From NCBI GenBank assembly GCA_002309055.1, contig DBWO01000046.1, positions 46,099 to 110,098 of the forward strand: a stretch of 64,000 nucleotides of DNA, read 5' to 3'. Position numbers and translations under genes: made by a program. Origin of the DNA: Ruminococcaceae bacterium UBA1236 (lineage in GTDB: Bacteria; Bacillota; Clostridia; Oscillospirales; Acutalibacteraceae). The notes beneath the pieces were generated by a model. It made no database searches, was not told the DNA's origin, and saw nothing but the letters and a program-made list of their open reading frames with translations. This document shows, piece after piece, positions 1-9,400 of this stretch. The number at the start of each line of letters is the position of its first letter. Within the stretch, counting starts at the first letter, position 1.

Positions 1-1653
1 GACCTCACCTCTTCGTTTATGAGCGTTGCGGCGGGCGAGGATGCCGAATTCAAAACCTACGAAATAAATTACGATGATATTGTCGGCAGAAAATTCAAGC
101 TCGTGCTTGAGCCCGATTATTACAGCTATAACAAAGAGACAAAGCAGTGGGACGATATGCACAATGATGATTACTACGTGCAGAGCGTCATAGAAAAAGC
201 CGAGGACATAACCGTTGTCGGCATCATAAGGCCCAGTGATGAGAGCGTAATGGTCGTTACGACCGGCTCTATCGGCTACACCGCCGCCCTCAACGAGCAC
301 GTTGTTGAGGCGACAAACGAGAGAGAAATCGTGAAGCAGCAGAAGGCAAATCCCGATGTTGACGTGTTCACGGGCATCCCGTTTGCAAAGGATGAAGAAA
401 AGGCGCAGGACAAGAAGGAAGACAAGAAAGCCGAAACCAAACCGGAAACAAAAGCGGAAAACAAAGAAGAGAAAACCGCCGCCGAATCGACAAAGGGCAC
501 GGCCTACATTGAGCCGCCCGAGGTCGGCTTTGCCTATAAATCCGGCAATGAAGAGATTACCGCGGCGCCCACCGCGCAGATGGATATAGCCGCTCTCTCC
601 TCCCTGCCTGCGGCGAGTAAAGAGGATGTATATGCCGCGATAGACGAAAACTTCAGCGGCGAAGAGGCGGAGAAATACAAGAGAACCGTTGACCTTCTGC
701 TAAAAACAATGCGCACCCCCGCCGAGAGGACCGAGCTCATAGGTCTGCTTGATGAAATGCTTGCCGAATATTCGCTTGAGGGTTACGGCACAATGAGCGG
801 CGAGCAGGCGCTCAATATGTTCGGCATGCTCGATAACGGCACAAAGCTCAAGGTGCTTTACGCCATGGCAAGCGGTCAGTTCAAAGATATGGCGGCTCCC
901 GAGGGCGAAACGCCCGAAACACCCGCCGAGGAAAAACCCGCGGAAGAGAAGCCGGCCGAAACAAAGGAAGAAACCAAGGAGGACGCTCCCGCTGCGGAGC
1001 CCGTGCCCGAGGAGCCTGAGGAAGAAGAACCGCAGCCGTTCGCTTCAAGCTATGAGCAGGCGCTTTCAATTCTCGGTGTGGGTGATATCGCAAATCCCAC
1101 TCAGATAAACATCTTCCCCAAGGATTTCGAATCAAAGGACCGCATTTCCGACCTTATAAACGAATATAACAAAGCTCATCCGGACAGCGAGATAAAATAT
1201 ACCGACTACATCGGCCTTCTCCTCTCCTCGGTGACAAAGATAATCAACATAATCTCCTATGTGCTTATAGCGTTTGTCGCAATTTCACTTGTTGTTTCTT
1301 CTATAATGATAGGCATCATCACCTACATTTCGGTGCTTGAGAGAACAAAGGAAATCGGCATACTGCGCGCAATAGGCGCTTCAAAGAGGGATGTTTCCCG
1401 GGTGTTCAACGCGGAGACCTTCATTGTGGGCCTGGTGTCCGGAGCGATAGGCATTGGCGTAACGCTGCTGCTGTGCATACCGATAAACATGGTGATTCAG
1501 CACGTCACCTCAATCCCGCACGTTGCGCAGCTTCCGTTTGACGGCGCCATTATCCTGATAATCATCAGCGTTGTGCTCACCCTGATTGCCGGCCTCATCC
1601 CGGCAAAGATTGCCTCGCGCAAGGATCCCGTTATCGCACTGAGAACAGAATAA
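1..1653 (+). CDS. FtsX/MacB-like ABC transporter permease, C-terminal part (5' truncated by window)
   Basis: The frame is open from base 1, so the start lies outside the window; an internal ATG at 19 is probably not the real start. The visible ~550 residues hold a long extracytoplasmic domain interrupted by two low-complexity Lys/Glu/Pro/Ala-rich stretches (about residues 125-165 and 295-345). They end in a typical FtsX permease C-terminus: three membrane segments with the cytoplasmic-loop motif TYISVLERTKEIGILRAIGA and a terminal SRKDPVIALR. This family works with an ATPase subunit (presumably upstream) to move lipids or peptides or to signal mechanically across the membrane. The low-complexity segments are longer than in typical members. 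A strong terminator follows. Family assignment is secure; the substrate is unknown. Confidence 0.85.
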   Translation, partial: DLTSSFMSVAAGEDAEFKTYEINYDDIVGRKFKLVLEPDYYSYNKETKQWDDMHNDDYYVQSVIEKAEDITVVGIIRPSDESVMVVTTGSIGYTAALNEHVVEATNEREIVKQQKANPDVDVFTGIPFAKDEEKAQDKKEDKKAETKPETKAENKEEKTAAESTKGTAYIEPPEVGFAYKSGNEEITAAPTAQMDIAALSSLPAASKEDVYAAIDENFSGEEAEKYKRTVDLLLKTMRTPAERTELIGLLDEMLAEYSLEGYGTMSGEQALNMFGMLDNGTKLKVLYAMASGQFKDMAAPEGETPETPAEEKPAEEKPAETKEETKEDAPAAEPVPEEPEEEEPQPFASSYEQALSILGVGDIANPTQINIFPKDFESKDRISDLINEYNKAHPDSEIKYTDYIGLLLSSVTKIINIISYVLIAFVAISLVVSSIMIGIITYISVLERTKEIGILRAIGASKRDVSRVFNAETFIVGLVSGAIGIGVTLLLCIPINMVIQHVTSIPHVAQLPFDGAIILIIISVVLTLIAGLIPAKIASRKDPVIALRTE

Positions 1654-1670
1654 TCCGGCTCTGCCGTTTT

Positions 1671-1707
1671 CACCGGCGTGATTCGTCACGCCGGTGTTTT
1701 GTTTTTT
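1671..1707 (+). terminator. Intrinsic terminator of the permease gene
   Basis: A perfect 11-bp stem (CACCGGCGTGA / TCACGCCGGTG) with a TTCG loop is followed by TTTTGTTTTTT. It lies 17 nt after the permease stop codon. Confidence 0.9.
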
Positions 1708-1746
1708 CGCGGCGGCATAAAACAGCTCAATAAGTGCTAAACTATG

Positions 1747-1775
1747 TTGAATTTATATAGTTATTATGTTATAAT
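1747..1775 (+). promoter_or_regulatory. Sigma-A-type promoter for the LytTR two-component operon
   Basis: TTGAAT (1747-1752), a 17-bp spacer and a perfect TATAAT (1770-1775), followed by an AT-rich leader and the ribosome site GGAGAGGG before the ATG at 1851. Confidence 0.75.
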
Positions 1776-1795
1776 AAAAATATATATATGCAATT

Positions 1796-1814
1796 TTGCA
1801 CGAATTTCGCGCAA
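1796..1814 (+). promoter_or_regulatory. Inverted repeat in the leader of the two-component operon
   Basis: TTGCACGAA is followed directly by TTTCGCGCAA, an almost perfect dyad with no loop, lying about 20-40 nt after the promoter -10 box. With no spacer it looks more like a protein operator than an RNA hairpin. It does not match the LytTR direct repeats found downstream. Its function is unknown. Confidence 0.35.
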
Positions 1815-1850
1815 ACCGGTAAAAAATAAAATTTTCGGAGAGGGAACATT

Positions 1851-2546
1851 ATGAAAATTGCAATCTGTGACGATGAAAAAGTTGCGCGCGAAAATGTTGT
1901 TACATTGCTCGAGGATTATTCTCACGACAGAAAGCTCGACATTCCCTATGAGGTTTTTGAAAGATATCCGGACCTCGAAAAGAAGATTGACGAGTTCAAC
2001 ATTTTCCTGATGGATTACGAAACGCCTGAGATTGACGGCCTGTCTTTCGCCCGCATGATAAGGGAAAGATACGGCGAGGAAAAGGCCATCATTTTCATCA
2101 CGTCTTACGAAACTGTTGTTTATGACGCTTATGAAGTGAGGGCTCTGAGATATATTCTCAAGCCGGTAAACAAGGAGAAGTTTTATGAGGCGCTCGACGC
2201 CTACCTTGCCACGAATGTTGTCACCAAGCGTCTCACCGTGAGGCAGGACGGTCAGGTTGAGGCAATTGAAAGCAAGGATATCGAATACATTGAGGCGAGC
2301 GGAAAAGAAATAATCTTTCACCTGGATGACGGCGAAACCGTCACCTGCCGCGACACGCTCGAGGCAACCGAGCAGAAGCTTGACGGCTTCGGGTTTTTCC
2401 GCGTTCACCGCAAGTTCCTTGTGAATCTCAAAAAAGTGGCGAGCTATATGAACAACTATGTGGTGCTCAAAAGCGGCGAAAGCATAGAGATGAGCACGCG
2501 CAAGTATGCCGAGTTTCGCCTGGCTCTGATGAAAAACGGTGACTGA
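1851..2546 (+). CDS. LytTR-family response regulator (AgrA/BlpR-like)
   Basis: 231 residues. An N-terminal receiver domain (about 1-120) carries the acidic pair D8/D9, phospho-acceptor D55 in FLMDYETPEID, a Ser/Thr switch in IIFITSYE and the conserved Lys in LKPVNKEKF. A C-terminal LytTR DNA-binding domain (about 130-228) has the hallmark FFRVHRKFLVNL. LytTR regulators bind paired 9-bp direct repeats spaced about two helical turns apart and activate promoters, often for quorum-sensing or bacteriocin regulons. Such paired repeats occur at 3826-3857 and 12833-12864, so those are its likely targets. The gene is translationally coupled to the sensor kinase: its stop ends at 2546 and the kinase ATG is at 2548. 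Confidence 0.93.
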   Translation: MKIAICDDEKVARENVVTLLEDYSHDRKLDIPYEVFERYPDLEKKIDEFNIFLMDYETPEIDGLSFARMIRERYGEEKAIIFITSYETVVYDAYEVRALRYILKPVNKEKFYEALDAYLATNVVTKRLTVRQDGQVEAIESKDIEYIEASGKEIIFHLDDGETVTCRDTLEATEQKLDGFGFFRVHRKFLVNLKKVASYMNNYVVLKSGESIEMSTRKYAEFRLALMKNGD

Positions 2547-2547
2547 T

Positions 2548-3825
2548 ATGAATATTATCGATCTTATAATCTGTCTCGTTTCGCTGGCGGTTTATTCCGT
2601 CACCTTCGCGAGCGTGTTCTTTTGCCTGCCCGGCTACAAAACAAGGCGGAGCAAGGTGCCGTGCATCATTGCGGGGGCCGTGTTCATCGCGCTCACGGTG
2701 CTCATAAACTTCGCTGTGCCGAAGGATGACCTGTATTCCGTTTTTGATATTATTCTCACGGTGCTGTCGTTTGTAACGCCTTACCTGGTGTTCGTTGCCA
2801 AAAAGAAGCTTGCTTTCCTCGGCTTCGGCAGTGTGGTGATGATATCGTTTGATTATATCAAAGCTTTTATCTTCTCGATTTTCCCGAAGCTGGAATTCAC
2901 GGACCGCCGCGAGGCGCTTATCTGCTGCGCCATTTACACGGTTGTGCTCGTGCTCCTGCTCGTTTTCCGCAAAAAGATTGCCTCAAGAATACCCGACGGC
3001 TTTATCGAGGGAATCCACCCCGTGCTTTACCTTGTGATATTCCTCGCGTTCTTCGCAAACGTCACCAAATCTATGCTCGGGGTTGATGATGTTTATGACC
3101 CGGCGCTTTCAAAGGTGCTTGATTCCCTTTCGTCCGGCCTGATAATTCTTGCCATTATCTGGCTTATCACGCGCTACTTCCTCGCTTCCGCGAAGCAGAA
3201 AGAGAGCGAAATGCAGCTTGAAATGGAGCTTAATCACTACGAGGAGCTCATTCAGAAAAACAAGGACCTCAGGGAGTTCCGCCACGACTATGTGAATAAC
3301 CTCAACGGCATACGCCACCTTATCGAGGGCAACGATATCGACGGCGCTGTCAGGTTTATTGATGAAAAAACCGGCGAATCCGAAAAAGCCAAAATCAAAT
3401 ACGCCACGGGCAACTACCTTGCGGACGCCATTATCTCCGAAAAGGCAAAGGCCGCGGAGGCGCTCGGCATATCAATTGATTTCAAAGGCATCATTCCGCC
3501 GCAGGGCATCAAAAACAGTGACCTTTGCACAATTCTCTCAAACACGCTTGATAATGCCGTGAGAGCGTGCGAGAGCATAGCGCCCTGCACAATTAAAATT
3601 GATTCATCCGACAGGCGCGGGGGCGTGATTATCACCGTTTCAAACCCCGTGAAGGAAAAGGTTGTTATAAAGAACAACTCAATAAAGACCACAAAATCCG
3701 ATAAGGAAAACCATGGAATAGGTATCGGCAACGTTAAAAAGACAGCCGAAAAATATTCCGGCAGCGTCACTCTCAGCTGCACAGACAGCGAGTTTTCAAT
3801 TGAAATTGCGCTCATCACCGATTAG
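2548..3825 (+). CDS. GHKL-type sensor histidine kinase (AgrC-like)
   Basis: 425 residues from the ATG at 2548; an in-frame GTG at 2539 overlaps the previous gene and is less likely. The N-terminal ~215 residues hold six or seven hydrophobic segments. They are followed by a short coiled coil and the phospho-acceptor box REFRHDYVNNLNGIRHL with His246. The GHKL ATPase domain shows the N-box ILSNTLDNAVRAC and the late glycine motif HGIGIGNV. This is the HPK10/AgrC architecture, where the membrane region senses extracellular peptides. No AgrB-type processing protease or recognisable propeptide lies nearby, so the ligand is unknown. Its partner is the adjacent LytTR regulator. The next operon begins immediately after, with a LytTR-type site touching the stop codon. 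Confidence 0.92.
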   Translation: MNIIDLIICLVSLAVYSVTFASVFFCLPGYKTRRSKVPCIIAGAVFIALTVLINFAVPKDDLYSVFDIILTVLSFVTPYLVFVAKKKLAFLGFGSVVMISFDYIKAFIFSIFPKLEFTDRREALICCAIYTVVLVLLLVFRKKIASRIPDGFIEGIHPVLYLVIFLAFFANVTKSMLGVDDVYDPALSKVLDSLSSGLIILAIIWLITRYFLASAKQKESEMQLEMELNHYEELIQKNKDLREFRHDYVNNLNGIRHLIEGNDIDGAVRFIDEKTGESEKAKIKYATGNYLADAIISEKAKAAEALGISIDFKGIIPPQGIKNSDLCTILSNTLDNAVRACESIAPCTIKIDSSDRRGGVIITVSNPVKEKVVIKNNSIKTTKSDKENHGIGIGNVKKTAEKYSGSVTLSCTDSEFSIEIALITD

Positions 3826-3891
3826 CGTTCATACCGTTTTTTGTGCCGTTCATACCGGATTGCGCAAAAACGGCTTTAATAGATTTATAAT
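3826..3891 (+). promoter_or_regulatory. LytTR operator pair plus -10 box for the secreted-protein operon
   Basis: Two identical 11-mers CGTTCATACCG at 3826-3836 and 3847-3857 (21 bp apart) are followed after 28 nt by TATAAT (3886-3891). No good -35 hexamer exists at the expected place (3863-3868 is CGCAAA), which fits an activator-dependent promoter. The core CGTTNAT matches the known LytTR consensus closely. The same arrangement recurs at 12833-12898. Confidence 0.8.
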
Positions 3892-3923
3892 CAAGCCAAC
3901 CGTAAATGAAAGGATTGAAAGTC

Positions 3924-4598
3924 ATGAAAAAAGCATTATCTCTGTTTCTCGCGTTAGTTATTGCCGCGCTTTGCCTTGTGCCTGCTTTTGCTCAGGATGA
4001 GCAGAAGGAAATGGCAAAGTACGAAATCAGCGAAGGCGTTTACGTTCTGCCCGAAAGCGTAACGGTAATAAAAGAGGGCGATTTTGAGGGCCTTAACGCC
4101 AAAGCAGTGCTGATAACAGCCAAAACCATAGACATTTCCCAGTTTGCGGGTCTTAATGACGCCGTGATCATTCTGCCGGATTCGGCAATGTCAAGCGCAG
4201 GCACGGACGCAAAATACGATGCGGCAAAAGCCGCGAAAGACTGGTTTGCATACGATGTTTTCGAAATTTTCGGCAAAACCATTCTCACGCTTTTATACAA
4301 TCCTCAGATAGACGCGCAAACCTGCGCCTGGTATGACAAACTCATTGAGAACGTAAGACCCGATTTTGTCCTTTTCAATTCGCTTGACGGTGAGGAGTTT
4401 TATGCCCTCGGCTCCGTTACCGGCTCGGACATCGCAAACGGCACCTTCGGCAGAGACGCCAACCCCGGCTTTTTCCGCGGCCTTATTCTGAACTTCTGCC
4501 TGAGTGAGCTTGAGGCAAAGGATACTTTCAGCAAGCACCCGGGCGGCAAAAGCGGCAATTTCCTTGTTTCGCTTTTCCGCAGTTTATTCAAAAAATAA
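3924..4598 (+). CDS. Exported protein of unknown function, basic aromatic C-terminus
   Basis: 224 residues. The ATG at 3924 is preferred over that at 3906 because AAAGGA sits 10 nt upstream and the product then starts with a clean signal peptide (MKKALSLFLALVIAALCLVPAFA, cut before QDEQ). The mature part contains short leucine-rich-like phrases (VLITAKTIDISQFAGL) but no recognised domain. It ends in SGNFLVSLFRSLFKK, a basic aromatic segment resembling the tails of other exported proteins here. First gene of the operon driven by the LytTR-type promoter. It is followed after 19 nt by the caspase-like gene, which has its own GAGGAGG ribosome site. Function unknown; probably works with its operon partners at the cell surface. 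Confidence 0.8.
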   Translation: MKKALSLFLALVIAALCLVPAFAQDEQKEMAKYEISEGVYVLPESVTVIKEGDFEGLNAKAVLITAKTIDISQFAGLNDAVIILPDSAMSSAGTDAKYDAAKAAKDWFAYDVFEIFGKTILTLLYNPQIDAQTCAWYDKLIENVRPDFVLFNSLDGEEFYALGSVTGSDIANGTFGRDANPGFFRGLILNFCLSELEAKDTFSKHPGGKSGNFLVSLFRSLFKK

Positions 4599-4617
4599 TT
4601 GAGGAGGAAACAACGTT

Positions 4618-6384
4618 ATGAAACGAACCACTAAAATCATTTCCTGCCTGATGGCGGTTGCGGTTATGCTCGCGTGCTTCCCGGTTTGCGGCGTTTTCGC
4701 ATCGGACCCCCAGGGGCAGGATGATGCGATTGCGGCAGACGGGCTTGAATTCGATATCAGACCCGGCAAAAGCAATTATGCTTATTCGGAAACCGCGGCA
4801 ATTAATGTCACACTGACAAATAAATATGATTTTCCTGTTGACAATGTCACCGTTTACCTTTATTCCGGCAGCTGCAAGCTCCCCAAGGGTTCAAAAAACA
4901 TTTCCGAAGAAATGACTCTTGAGGCCGGCGAAAGCAAAACCGTCACTTTTAACGTGAAGCTCGGCGACAGCTCCAAGCTGAACATTTTCCAGAAGATTCT
5001 TTTCTTCTTCCGCAATCTTTTCAGCCCTTCGGACAGCTTTAAGCCCATTGATGAAAAAGAGAGCCTTAAATGCAGCAGTTCGTTTAATGTAAGATTCGGC
5101 CCGGCGGACTGCGCGTTTGATGTCACCGCCTATTTTACTCATAATATGCAGGTGGTGGACGAAACTCTCGAAGAGCTTCTCCAATCTCATGATTTTCAAA
5201 TCACCTACAGCAATGATATTGAGAGCGCGCTGGAAATAGTTGAAAACAAGCTTGTGTCTATGGAAAACAAGGAGCTTGTTGCCGACATTTCCTCAGACGG
5301 AAAAAGCGAAGTCTGGTTTGAATATCTGCTTGATGACGGCCAGACCGCTATAGGCGGCGTTGATTTGACCCCGCCGGAAGAGGGTAAAAATTCGCCGGCC
5401 AACGCCGTTCAGGCCGCCGGCGGCAGCAGCAACGCCCCTGCAGGCTCGATGATGTTTTTTGACGCTCTGACTTCAGAACAGGATTTCAGCAGCAGCCTGA
5501 CTCTTTATAATATTATCTGCAGCAGCCTCGGAAAATATAACAGCCCGTCAGAGCATCTTTCATTCAGCTTCAGCAACTGCAAAAACCCGGATTATTATAA
5601 ATCCGCCCTTGTGTGTCTGTCCGCTCACGGCGGCGTTACAGACCCTTTGAAGGCTTTTGGAGCGGAAATGCCCTATATGCTCCTTTCGGACTGCCCGAAA
5701 GGAAAGCGGGATTTTGCAAATGACATCGCAAATCATGCCGCAGGAACACTTTGGCTGCTTGACGAAAACGGAGTCGCACAACTTTTCGGCGTGCTTTTCC
5801 CGAAATTCTATGAACAAATGGATTTCAGCAACACGGTAGTCTTTATGGAAAACTGCTGCGGCTTCGGCAACAAAGGCAGCGCGGACGATGCCTTTGCCAA
5901 TGTGTTTAAAGACAAAGGATGCCTTGCGGTAATCGGATTTCAATATGACGTAAACGACAATTACAGCAACAGCGTCCTTGAAAATTTCATCAGTCAGTTC
6001 CGTAACGGCGAAACACTGGCCAACGCGATTGCGGCGGCAAATGAATACGCAATAAACAACGTTTTGCATAAAACCCCCGACAGTTCAACCGGAATTCTGC
6101 AATACAGATTCAAAAACAGCGGCAGTGAAACCATATTTGACTGTGGGCCCGACGCGGGCAATCTGGCGGGCATACGCCTGAAATTTGTTGACGACAGTCT
6201 CAATGAAACATCCTCTTATCTTATTCCCGTTAAGGGCGGAACGGAACTGCACAACAGCGACATCCTCGGTTACGCAAGAAACTGCGGGGACGGATGGGAC
6301 ACCTATTCGCTCGCCGAAACCGTCAACTATACCGCGGCAGCGGGCGAAATCAGAGAATTCACGATTGATGTAACAAAGAACTGA
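4618..6384 (+). CDS. Exported caspase-fold (CHAT-like) putative cysteine peptidase
   Basis: 588 residues. A signal peptide covers about 1-28 (cleavage near VFASD), then an Ig-like/CARDB-type region (about 40-110). An internal aromatic basic stretch follows (IFQKILFFFRNLF, about 124-136). The C-terminal half has a caspase-like layout: a beta strand ending in VCLSAHGG with His337, then VVFMENCCGFG with Cys413/Cys414, then LAVIGFQYDVND and FRNGETLANAIAAANE, as in CHAT/caspase-fold peptidases. CHAT domains are usually cytosolic, so secretion is unusual. The His/Cys spacing and following strand-helix order support the fold; catalysis is inferred. It could instead be an inactive or C25-like relative. 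It sits between a small exported protein and two giant LRR proteins, all predicted to be LytTR-controlled. Confidence 0.65.
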   Translation: MKRTTKIISCLMAVAVMLACFPVCGVFASDPQGQDDAIAADGLEFDIRPGKSNYAYSETAAINVTLTNKYDFPVDNVTVYLYSGSCKLPKGSKNISEEMTLEAGESKTVTFNVKLGDSSKLNIFQKILFFFRNLFSPSDSFKPIDEKESLKCSSSFNVRFGPADCAFDVTAYFTHNMQVVDETLEELLQSHDFQITYSNDIESALEIVENKLVSMENKELVADISSDGKSEVWFEYLLDDGQTAIGGVDLTPPEEGKNSPANAVQAAGGSSNAPAGSMMFFDALTSEQDFSSSLTLYNIICSSLGKYNSPSEHLSFSFSNCKNPDYYKSALVCLSAHGGVTDPLKAFGAEMPYMLLSDCPKGKRDFANDIANHAAGTLWLLDENGVAQLFGVLFPKFYEQMDFSNTVVFMENCCGFGNKGSADDAFANVFKDKGCLAVIGFQYDVNDNYSNSVLENFISQFRNGETLANAIAAANEYAINNVLHKTPDSSTGILQYRFKNSGSETIFDCGPDAGNLAGIRLKFVDDSLNETSSYLIPVKGGTELHNSDILGYARNCGDGWDTYSLAETVNYTAAAGEIREFTIDVTKN

Positions 6385-6400
6385 TAACACAGGTGAAATA

Positions 6401-9400
6401 ATGAAAATAAACAGGCTGAAAAAATTAACAGCTATTGCCGTTTCGGTGATGATTGCCCTGGGCGCGCTTAACCTCTCGCCCGGGCTGCTGCCGAACACCG
6501 CATATGCGGACGGCGAAACAAGCGGCACCTGCGGCGAAAACCTGACCTGGAGCTTTGATGATTTCACAGGCACTCTCACCATAAGCGGCGAAGGGGAGAT
6601 GGAGAATTATTCAAGCGGTTCTGAAACTCCATGGTATGCATTTAAAGAGTCAATAGAACAGGTTGTTTTTGACGGTGCAATAACAAGTATCGGCGATTAT
6701 GCGTTCTATCATTGCCATATGCTTGCAGAGATAACCATTCCCGACAGTGTCACAAGCATAGGCGATTGGGCATTTGAGAACTGCTCTATGCTTACAAGCA
6801 TAACCATCCCTGACAGCGTTACGGGTATTGGAAATGGGGCTTTCTATCTTTGCATTAACCTTAAAAGCGTACTCATCGGCAACGGGGTTGAAAGCATAGG
6901 TGACAAAGCATTCCAAGAATGTCACGAGCTTACAAGTATAGACATTCCCGACAGCGTTACAAGCATAGGTGATTTTACATTCTTTGATTGCGGCGGGCTT
7001 ACAAGCATAACCATACCCGGCAGCATCACAAGCATAGGTGACAGAGCATTTTCTTCTTGCAACGGCCTTGAGAGCATAACGGTTGACGCAGACAACCCGG
7101 TTTATCATTCGGCAAACAACTGCCTGATAGAAACAGAAAGCAAAACCCTTATTGCCGGCTGCAAAAACAGCGTAATTCCCGGTGACGGCTCTGTTATAAG
7201 TATAGGCACAGAGGCTTTCCGCACCTGCACAGGGCTGACAAGTATTACCATCCCCGCCGGTGTTTTAAGCATAGGTTATCATGCATTTTGGGAATGCTAC
7301 AATCTTATAAGTATTACAATAGGCAACGGAGTTGAAAGCATCGGCGACTATGCATTTGAACAATGCTTCGAGCTTGCAAGCGTAAACATTCCCGACAGTG
7401 TCACAAGTATCGGCATGAATCCCCTGTGGTCTTGCTCCGGGCTTGAGAGCATAACGGTTGATGAAGACAACCCTGTTTATCATTCATCCGGCAATTGCCT
7501 TATAGAAACAGAAAGCAAAACACTGGTTGCCGGCTGCAAAAACAGCATTATTCCCGATGACGGCTCTGTTATAAGCATAGGGGATAGGGCATTCAGCAGT
7601 TGCGGCGGGCTTACAAGCATAACAATTCCCGCCAGCGTAACAAGCATATGCAATAGTGCGTTTGACGGATCCGGTATTGAGGTTTTAAACATTGAAAACG
7701 GTGTCACAAGTATAGGCAGATTTGCCTTTGCGTATTGTTATTATCTGACCGAGATAGCCATACCCGCAAGCGTCGCAAGCATTGAAGAAGGCGCCTTTGC
7801 AAGCTGTGGCAAAATCAACAGCATAACTGTGGACGAAAGCAACCCCGTTTTTCATTCATATGAAAACTGTCTTATCGAAACAGGAAGCAAAATATTAATT
7901 CGAGGATGCAAAAACAGCATTATTCCCAATGACGGCAGTGTCATGAGGATAGATGCTTATGCGTTCTCAGGCTACTCAGATATTACAAACATAATCATCC
8001 CGGACGGCGTAACAAGCATAGGTAAAGAGGCGTTCTTCAACTGTACCGAGCTTACAAGCATAACCATTCCAGACAGCGTCACAACCATAAGTGATTGGGC
8101 ATTCGAAGGTTGCTCCGATCTGACGTTTACAGATGTATATTATGCCGGCTCAGAAGAGCAGTGGAATAATATCACAATCGGAGACAACAACGAACCTCTT
8201 CTCAAAGCCAACATTCATTACAACTCAAGCGGTACCTGCGGTGACCACCTGATGTGGATGTTTGATGAGAACACAGGCACCCTCACCATAAGCGGCGAAG
8301 GGGATATGGAAAATTACACTGCTTCTTCGGTCGTTCCTTGGAAACCATACAAAGAAAACATAAGCAATGTGGTTTTTAACGGCGCAATAACAAGTATCGG
8401 CGATTATGCATTTGAGGATTGCACCCAGCTCACAAGAGTAACCATCCCCGACAGTGTCACAAGCATTGGTGATTTTGCATTCGGTCGCTGCACCGGGCTT
8501 ACAAGCATAACCATCCCCGGTAGCGTTACAAGCGTAGGTCGTGGAGTGTTTTCCGGTTGCACCGGGCTTGAAAGCATATCAGTTGACGTTAATAATCTGG
8601 TTTACCACAGCACAGACAACTGTCTGATTGAAACAGCGAGCAAAAAACTTGTGGCCGGATGTAAAAACAGCGTTATTCCCGACGATGGCAGTGTCACAAG
8701 CATAGGCAGGAGTGCCTTATCCGGCCATACAGGATTTTCAAACATAACCATTCCCGACAGTGTCACAAGCATTGGTGATTTTGCATTCGGTGGCTGCACC
8801 GGGCTTATAAGCATAACCATTCCCGACAGCGTTACAAGTATAGGCGAACATGCATTCTACTATTGCATTGGTCTCACAAGCGTAAGCATCCCCGACAGTA
8901 TCACAAGCATAGGTGAAAGTGTATTCTCAGCCTGCACCGAGCTTACAAGTGTAATCGTTCCCAGCAGCGTCAAAAGTATAGGCTATCAGGCGTTTTTTGG
9001 ATGTTCTTCACTTTTGGATGTTTACTATTCCGGTTCTGAAGAGCAGTGGAATAATATCGCACTTGGATATAACAATGAACCTCTTCTCAGCGCCAACATT
9101 CATTTCAACTATAAACCCGTTAACCATGATATTGATTACGGCGGATTAGACAGAGGTATAAGCGACCCGATAATAATCAATTATCCGGACGCCGCGCTCA
9201 AGCTGACAGTTACTGCCCTTACGCCGCAGGAGAACGAAGGCTTTGATGCGAATCCTTACGGATGCTCGATGAAGTTTGAGCTTGCTCCCGCAGAAGACGG
9301 AGCCGCAGTATCGGGACCCGTTGAGATACTCGTGAGCAAAGATTTTATCGGCACCAAAAGAGACAGCATCGTGGTTTTTCAGTATGTCACCAATGCGGAC

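Noticed and set aside
1851..3825. A classical agr locus (agrBDCA)
   Set aside because: Only the kinase and regulator are present. No AgrB-like membrane protease or Cys-containing AgrD propeptide was found in the flanking 13 kb.
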